Source: Dehalococcoidales bacterium
Lineage (GTDB): Bacteria > Chloroflexota > Dehalococcoidia > Dehalococcoidales > BS750m-G39
NCBI GenBank assembly: GCA_023129255.1
Contig: JAGMCH010000029.1
Location: forward strand, 1 to 32,532
Direction of reading: 5' to 3'
DNA length: 32,532 bases
Below, in pieces: positions 32,215 through 32,532 of the stretch (its first letter is position 1; each line of letters begins with the position of its first letter). Under the pieces are notes generated by a model. It saw nothing but the letters and a program-made list of their open reading frames with translations, was not told the origin of the DNA and searched no databases. The position numbers and the translations under genes are program-made.

Positions 32215-32532
32215 CTAGTGGTCGCATATATTATCGCCAGTATCCAGATTTCCATCCAGATAGCTGAGCACCGCCTTCTCGGGGTCACTCTCCAGGGCAC
32301 CGATGACCACCTCAATCTGGTTTTGCCGGAAAAGACTCTGAGCTCGTGAGCCTATGCCACTGGCAATGACCACCGATACTCCCTGCTCAGCCAGCCACTC
32401 TGGAAGCAGCCCTGGCTGGTGACCGGGCGACGGCACCAGCTCCTTGCTGAGAATCTGCTTCTGTTTCTCGTTGGCATCAATAAGGGCAAACTGCTCACAG
32501 TGGCCAAAGTGTGTTGACACCACACCACCGCT
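32215..32532 (-). CDS. NifX/NifB-C-like (Fe-Mo cofactor biosynthesis fold) protein, partial
   Basis: The reading frame stays open to the right edge (SGGVVSTHFGHCEQFALID...), and the family usually begins about 10-15 residues earlier, so the gene continues outside the window; the ORF track's GTG start at 32523 is internal. The visible part has the HFGHCEQFALID motif and VSVVIASGIGSRAQSLFRQNQIEVVIGA, typical of the dinitrogenase iron-molybdenum cofactor domain. Such stand-alone proteins bind metal clusters and, outside nitrogen fixers, commonly sit near radical SAM and Mrp/ParA genes. It precedes the radical SAM gene by 17 bases. No nif genes are in view, so nitrogen fixation is not implied. 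Confidence 0.85.
   Translation of the reverse strand, partial: SGGVVSTHFGHCEQFALIDANEKQKQILSKELVPSPGHQPGLLPEWLAEQGVSVVIASGIGSRAQSLFRQNQIEVVIGALESDPEKAVLSYLDGNLDTGDNICDH

Noticed and set aside
32215-32532. Evidence for nitrogen fixation
   Set aside because: NifX-like domains are common in anaerobes without nitrogenase; no nifHDK or nifB core gene is visible.

Overview
The window looks like a chromosomal segment from an uncultured Chloroflexota bacterium, most likely class Dehalococcoidia. This is inferred from gene content rather than a search. The pointers are a short cobalamin-linked 'core' MetE-type methionine synthase beside mtnP, a split HadAB-like hydratase, a DUF6485-type Cys-rich protein, TrpB2 under a T-box, and an Fe-S/FAD/radical-SAM cluster. 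Coding density is high with moderate GC. A few genes are visibly AT-richer: 5582-6557, the MFS gene at 13742-14956, and 18159-18713.

Layout. (1) 204-2016, minus: an SDR dehydrogenase and two hot-dog proteins forming a probable heteromeric (R)-hydratase, bracketed by repeat copies. (2) 2350-8478, plus: an ABC-2 exporter pair, then methionine salvage and synthesis genes (mtnA, two AT-rich hypotheticals, mtnP, core MetE). (3) 8676-11969: a DUF6485 protein, a tiny basic ORF coupled to a THEP1-type NTPase, and a GH38 alpha-mannosidase. (4) 12129-15621: a COG2187-like phosphotransferase and a COG0645-like kinase, which often form one polypeptide, here separated by a ChrB-domain gene and an MFS transporter. 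(5) 15618-18129: ahcY and metK, closing the SAM cycle. (6) 18159-22405: a membrane-anchored hypothetical, a modular surface lipoprotein, a phosphohexomutase and a PMI-like cupin. (7) 22420-25464, minus: a NuoE/NuoF/NuoG-N-like electron-input module with no catalytic partner in the window. (8) 25597-27400, minus: trpB2 behind a Trp T-box and a possible Trp leader peptide. (9) 27494-28885, plus: a stand-alone RAM domain, mobB, an Smr protein, tRNA-His and tRNA-Arg. (10) 28921-32532, minus: an FAD disulfide reductase-like enzyme, an Fe-S domain protein, two small proteins, a radical SAM enzyme and a NifX-like protein that runs off the window.

The most unusual content is non-coding. GC-rich palindromic repeats sit at gene-block boundaries (about 1-200, 2061-2249, 5432-5560, 8497-8652, 12014-12095, 15555-15655, 18723-18878, 20479-20635) and have been absorbed into the ends of some reading frames. 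A separate 34-35 bp hairpin element occurs three times. One copy sits in Stem I of the T-box, flanked by an exact 5-bp duplication (CCTTA on the plus strand). Two others interrupt the GC-rich repeat at a point where two other copies in this window are uninterrupted, so the window holds both 'filled' and 'empty' sites of a miniature mobile palindrome.

Several promoters end 5-8 nt before a start codon, implying leaderless mRNAs. The phosphohexomutase is truncated in the ORF track: its conserved N-terminus is encoded upstream and has no ATG, GTG or TTG, which suggests an ATA start.
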